In this document: in pieces, positions 61,768 to 64,000 of the stretch | How the letters are laid out: the number at the start of each line of letters is the position of its first letter | How positions within the stretch are numbered: position 1 is the stretch's first letter | Source of the DNA: Saccharothrix deserti | GTDB taxonomy: Bacteria > Actinomycetota > Actinomycetes > Mycobacteriales > Pseudonocardiaceae | DNA: 64,000 nucleotides | NCBI RefSeq assembly: GCF_009769385.1 | Contig: NZ_VKAB01000022.1 | Span: 149,495 to 213,494 of the forward strand | Direction: 5' to 3' | Notes under the pieces: model-generated | What the model was told of the DNA's origin: nothing | Seen by the model: the letters and a program-made list of their open reading frames with translations, nothing else | Database searches by the model: none | Made by a program: the position numbers and the translations under genes

Positions 61768-63873
61768 ATGGCCACCCTGCCCCCGCGCGTCCTGTTCGGC
61801 GCCGCCTACTACCACGAGTACCAGCCTTACGACCGGTTGAACGAAGACCTCGACCTGATGGCGCAGGCACGATTCACCGTCATCCGGGTCGGCGAGTCGG
61901 TGTGGTCCACCTGGGAACCGGAGAACGGGCGGTTCGACCTCGACTGGTTGGAACCGGTGCTCGACGGCGCCCACGAGCGCGGCATCTCCGTCGTCCTCGG
62001 CACGCCCACCTACGCGGTGCCGCCGTGGCTGTCCAGGCAGTACCCCGAGATCGCCGCCGAGCACGCCACGGGGCAGCGCATCGGCTGGGGTGCCCGCCAG
62101 GAGGTGGACTTCACCCACCCCGCGTTCCGCTTCCACGCCGAACGCGTGACCCGCGAGATCCTCGCCCGGTATGCCTCGCACCCCGCCGTCATCGGTTTCC
62201 AGGTGGACAACGAACCGGGCCTGCGACTGCCGCACAACCACGGCCTCTTCCAGCGGTTCGTGGACCACCTGCGCGAGCGGTACGGGACCGTGGAGGCCCT
62301 CAACCAGGAGTGGGGCCTGGTCTACTGGTCGCACCGCCTGTCCACCTGGGCCGACCTCTGGACGCCGGACAACAACGCGCAGCCGCAGTACGACGTCGCC
62401 TGGCGGGCGTTCCAGGCGCGCCAGACCACCGAGTTCGTCGCCTGGCAGACGGACATCGTGCGGGAGTACGCAGGCCCCGAGCAGTTCGTCACCACGTGCA
62501 TCTCCTACGGCCACCCGGCGTTCGAGGACGACGAACTCACCGACGCGCTGGACGTCACCGCGGGCAACCCGTACTACGACATGCAGGACGGCCTCCTGCT
62601 GCCCGACCCGACACCCGACGACCACGAACAGCAGCACTGGAAGACCACCGGCGTGTGGGCGCTCTACGAGAACGCGGACCGCGTCTTCTCCTCCCGCCAG
62701 GAGCCGTTCCTGATCACCGAGACCAACGCACAGGCGGTCGGCGGCACGTCGGACAACCGACCGGGCTACGACGGGCAGTGGCGGCAGGCGGCCTGGGCAC
62801 TGGTCTCGCGCGGCGCGCGGATGGTGGAGTACTGGCACTGGCACACGCTGCACTTCGGCGCGGAGACCCACTGGGGCGGCGTCCTGCCGCACAGCGGTCG
62901 TCCCGGCCGGGTCTACGCCGAGATCGCCCGCCTCGGCGCCGAGTTCGACACCGCCGGCGCCCTGGTGGCCGGGATCGAGCCGGACGCCGACATCGCGCTG
63001 GTCTACTCGATGCCGAACAAGTGGCTGATGCAGAAGTACCCGCCGTTGGGGACCGCGGACGGCAGTCCGGATCACTCCTCGTACCACCGCATCTTCGACT
63101 CGTTCTACCGCGGCGTCTTCGAGGCGGGCCGACAGGCGCGCATCATCCACGCCCGCCAACTGCACCAGCGCTTCACGCCCGAGGCCGCGGTGGGACGCCA
63201 CCCGGTGCTGATCGCCGCCGGCCTGTACATGGCCGACGACGCGACGCTCGACTGGCTCGCCGCCTACGCGCACGCCGGTGGCCACCTCGTCCTCGGTCCC
63301 CGGACCGGCTACGCGGACCACGAAGCGCGCGCACGACCCGAGCCCGCCCCGCCGCGGCTCGTCGAAGCCGCGGGCGCGTGGTACGACGAGTTCAGCAACC
63401 TGGCCACCCCGCTGCCGGTCCGCGCCGCGCCTGACAGCCCGCTCGACCTCACCGCCGACGCGACCGCGACGCGGTGGCTGGAAGGCCTGACCACGGTGGA
63501 CGCGGACGTGCTCGCCGAGTACGACCACCCGCACTTCGGCCGCTGGCCCGCCGTCACCACCCGCCGCCACGGCGCCGGCCGCGTCACCTGCGTCGGCACG
63601 GTGCCCGGACGCGATCTGGCCCGGTCGCTGGCCACCTGGCTCGCTCCCTCCCCCGTCAGCGGCTGGACCGACCTGCCCGCCTCCGCCACCGCGACCACCG
63701 GGACGTCACCGGACGGCCGTCGCGTGCACGTCGTCCACAACTGGAGCCCGCTGCCCACCGAGGTCCGGGCGCCGCGCGACCTGACCGACGTGCTGTCCGG
63801 CGATGCGGTCGGCGCCGGCCGGCACGTGCACCTCGACGCGTGCGATGTGCGGATCTTTACCGCGGGCGACTAG
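61768..63873 (+). CDS. Second GH42 beta-galactosidase
   Basis: 701 aa; ATG with GGAGG nine bases upstream. Barrel start VLFGAAYYHEYQPYDRLNED, acid/base E149 in IGFQVDNEPGLRLPHN, nucleophile E318 in FLITETNAQAVGG; trimerisation-like and beta-domains follow. It differs clearly from the GH42 at 56340 (AYYHEYQPYDRL instead of GGDYNPEQW), so the two are not recent duplicates and may differ in linkage preference. Separated from the GH5 gene by a terminator, it needs its own promoter or readthrough. Confidence 0.9.
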   Translation: MATLPPRVLFGAAYYHEYQPYDRLNEDLDLMAQARFTVIRVGESVWSTWEPENGRFDLDWLEPVLDGAHERGISVVLGTPTYAVPPWLSRQYPEIAAEHATGQRIGWGARQEVDFTHPAFRFHAERVTREILARYASHPAVIGFQVDNEPGLRLPHNHGLFQRFVDHLRERYGTVEALNQEWGLVYWSHRLSTWADLWTPDNNAQPQYDVAWRAFQARQTTEFVAWQTDIVREYAGPEQFVTTCISYGHPAFEDDELTDALDVTAGNPYYDMQDGLLLPDPTPDDHEQQHWKTTGVWALYENADRVFSSRQEPFLITETNAQAVGGTSDNRPGYDGQWRQAAWALVSRGARMVEYWHWHTLHFGAETHWGGVLPHSGRPGRVYAEIARLGAEFDTAGALVAGIEPDADIALVYSMPNKWLMQKYPPLGTADGSPDHSSYHRIFDSFYRGVFEAGRQARIIHARQLHQRFTPEAAVGRHPVLIAAGLYMADDATLDWLAAYAHAGGHLVLGPRTGYADHEARARPEPAPPRLVEAAGAWYDEFSNLATPLPVRAAPDSPLDLTADATATRWLEGLTTVDADVLAEYDHPHFGRWPAVTTRRHGAGRVTCVGTVPGRDLARSLATWLAPSPVSGWTDLPASATATTGTSPDGRRVHVVHNWSPLPTEVRAPRDLTDVLSGDAVGAGRHVHLDACDVRIFTAGD

Positions 63874-63898
63874 TAGTACTTTGTTAGGTCGTTGTGTG

Positions 63899-64000
63899 TC
63901 AAGGGAAGGGGCGTTTGCAGGTGTGGCACGCGCCGGCCATGGCGGTGAGGAGTTGTTGCAGTTCGCGGAGAACCGCGTAGATGGTCAGGCCGACGCATCC
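63899..64000 (-). CDS. C-terminal end of an unidentified minus-strand gene
   Basis: 33 codons before a TGA at 63899 run off the right edge: YAVLRELQQLLTAMAGACHT then CKRPFP. The CxxC near the end suggests a small zinc knuckle. Such tails occur in actinomycete transposases or helix-turn-helix proteins, but the fragment is too short to assign. Confidence 0.45.
   Translation of the reverse strand, partial: GCVGLTIYAVLRELQQLLTAMAGACHTCKRPFP

Noticed and set aside
1..64000. CRISPR arrays, tRNA/rRNA genes, prophage or complete IS
   Set aside because: None seen: repeats found are palindromes, lectin modules or a short tandem repeat; only fragments of transposase-like genes occur.

Overview
The window is high-GC (about 70%) actinomycete DNA. 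The strong third-position G/C bias, GTG/TTG starts, AGGAGG-type ribosome sites, Tat/Sec secreted multimodular glycosidases ending in ricin-type (QxW) lectin modules, and GntR/LacI/PaaX regulators point to an actinobacterium. The style resembles Pseudonocardiaceae (Saccharothrix/Lentzea-like), but the genus is a guess from style, not from a marker gene. No rRNA, tRNA, CRISPR array or intact mobile element was seen. Nearly every gene concerns breakdown, uptake or catabolism of plant cell-wall and other complex sugars.

Left part (1-9.9 kb). A secreted GH54 arabinofuranosidase and a secreted beta-helix protein, both with ricin-type modules, are followed by an enolase-superfamily dehydratase/racemase. 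Next comes a sugar ABC transporter whose lipoprotein is intact but whose two permease genes have each lost their middle in frame. A divergent FadR/GntR regulator and a LacI regulator with a nearby CebR-like palindrome close the region.

Centre-left (9.9-22.1 kb, minus strand). Eleven tightly packed, mostly start/stop-overlapping genes form one apparent operon: an RbsABC-type importer (ATPase, two permeases, lipoprotein), a myo-inositol-3-phosphate-synthase-like sugar-phosphate cyclase, a UbiA prenyltransferase (EboC), a TIM-barrel/EboA fusion, a TatD hydrolase (EboB), EboE, an alkaline-phosphatase-fold EboF and a second sugar-phosphate isomerase-like TIM barrel. This is an ebo (metabolite-traffic) gene set with an inositol-phosphate-type cyclase in the place of the usual dehydroquinate-synthase-like EboD and with its own sugar importer. 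It is the most unusual system in the window.

Centre (22.5-41.1 kb). A second set of secreted lectin-tailed proteins follows: two CE1/PHB-depolymerase-like esterases, a ThuA-DUF1080 protein, a PQQ-type sugar dehydrogenase, a fused ThuA-sugar dehydrogenase and a GH95 fucosidase. Between them lie a fuconolactonase, remnants of nickel-pincer lactate racemase genes (larA, larC), a FadR regulator and an anchored protein of unknown function. A transposase scar ends the region.

Right part (41.1-64 kb). An alpha/beta hydrolase with divergent PaaX regulator and a three-gene sugar ABC transporter precede a locus that looks dedicated to xyloglucan: GH3, an LplABC-type transporter, a LacI regulator, GH31 alpha-xylosidase, two GH42 beta-galactosidases, a GH43 enzyme and a GH5_4-like endoglucanase with X2 and CBM46 modules. 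Two AAGCGCTT-centred operators lie between the divergent GH3 and transporter genes. The window ends in the 3' end of an unidentified minus-strand gene, possibly of an insertion sequence.
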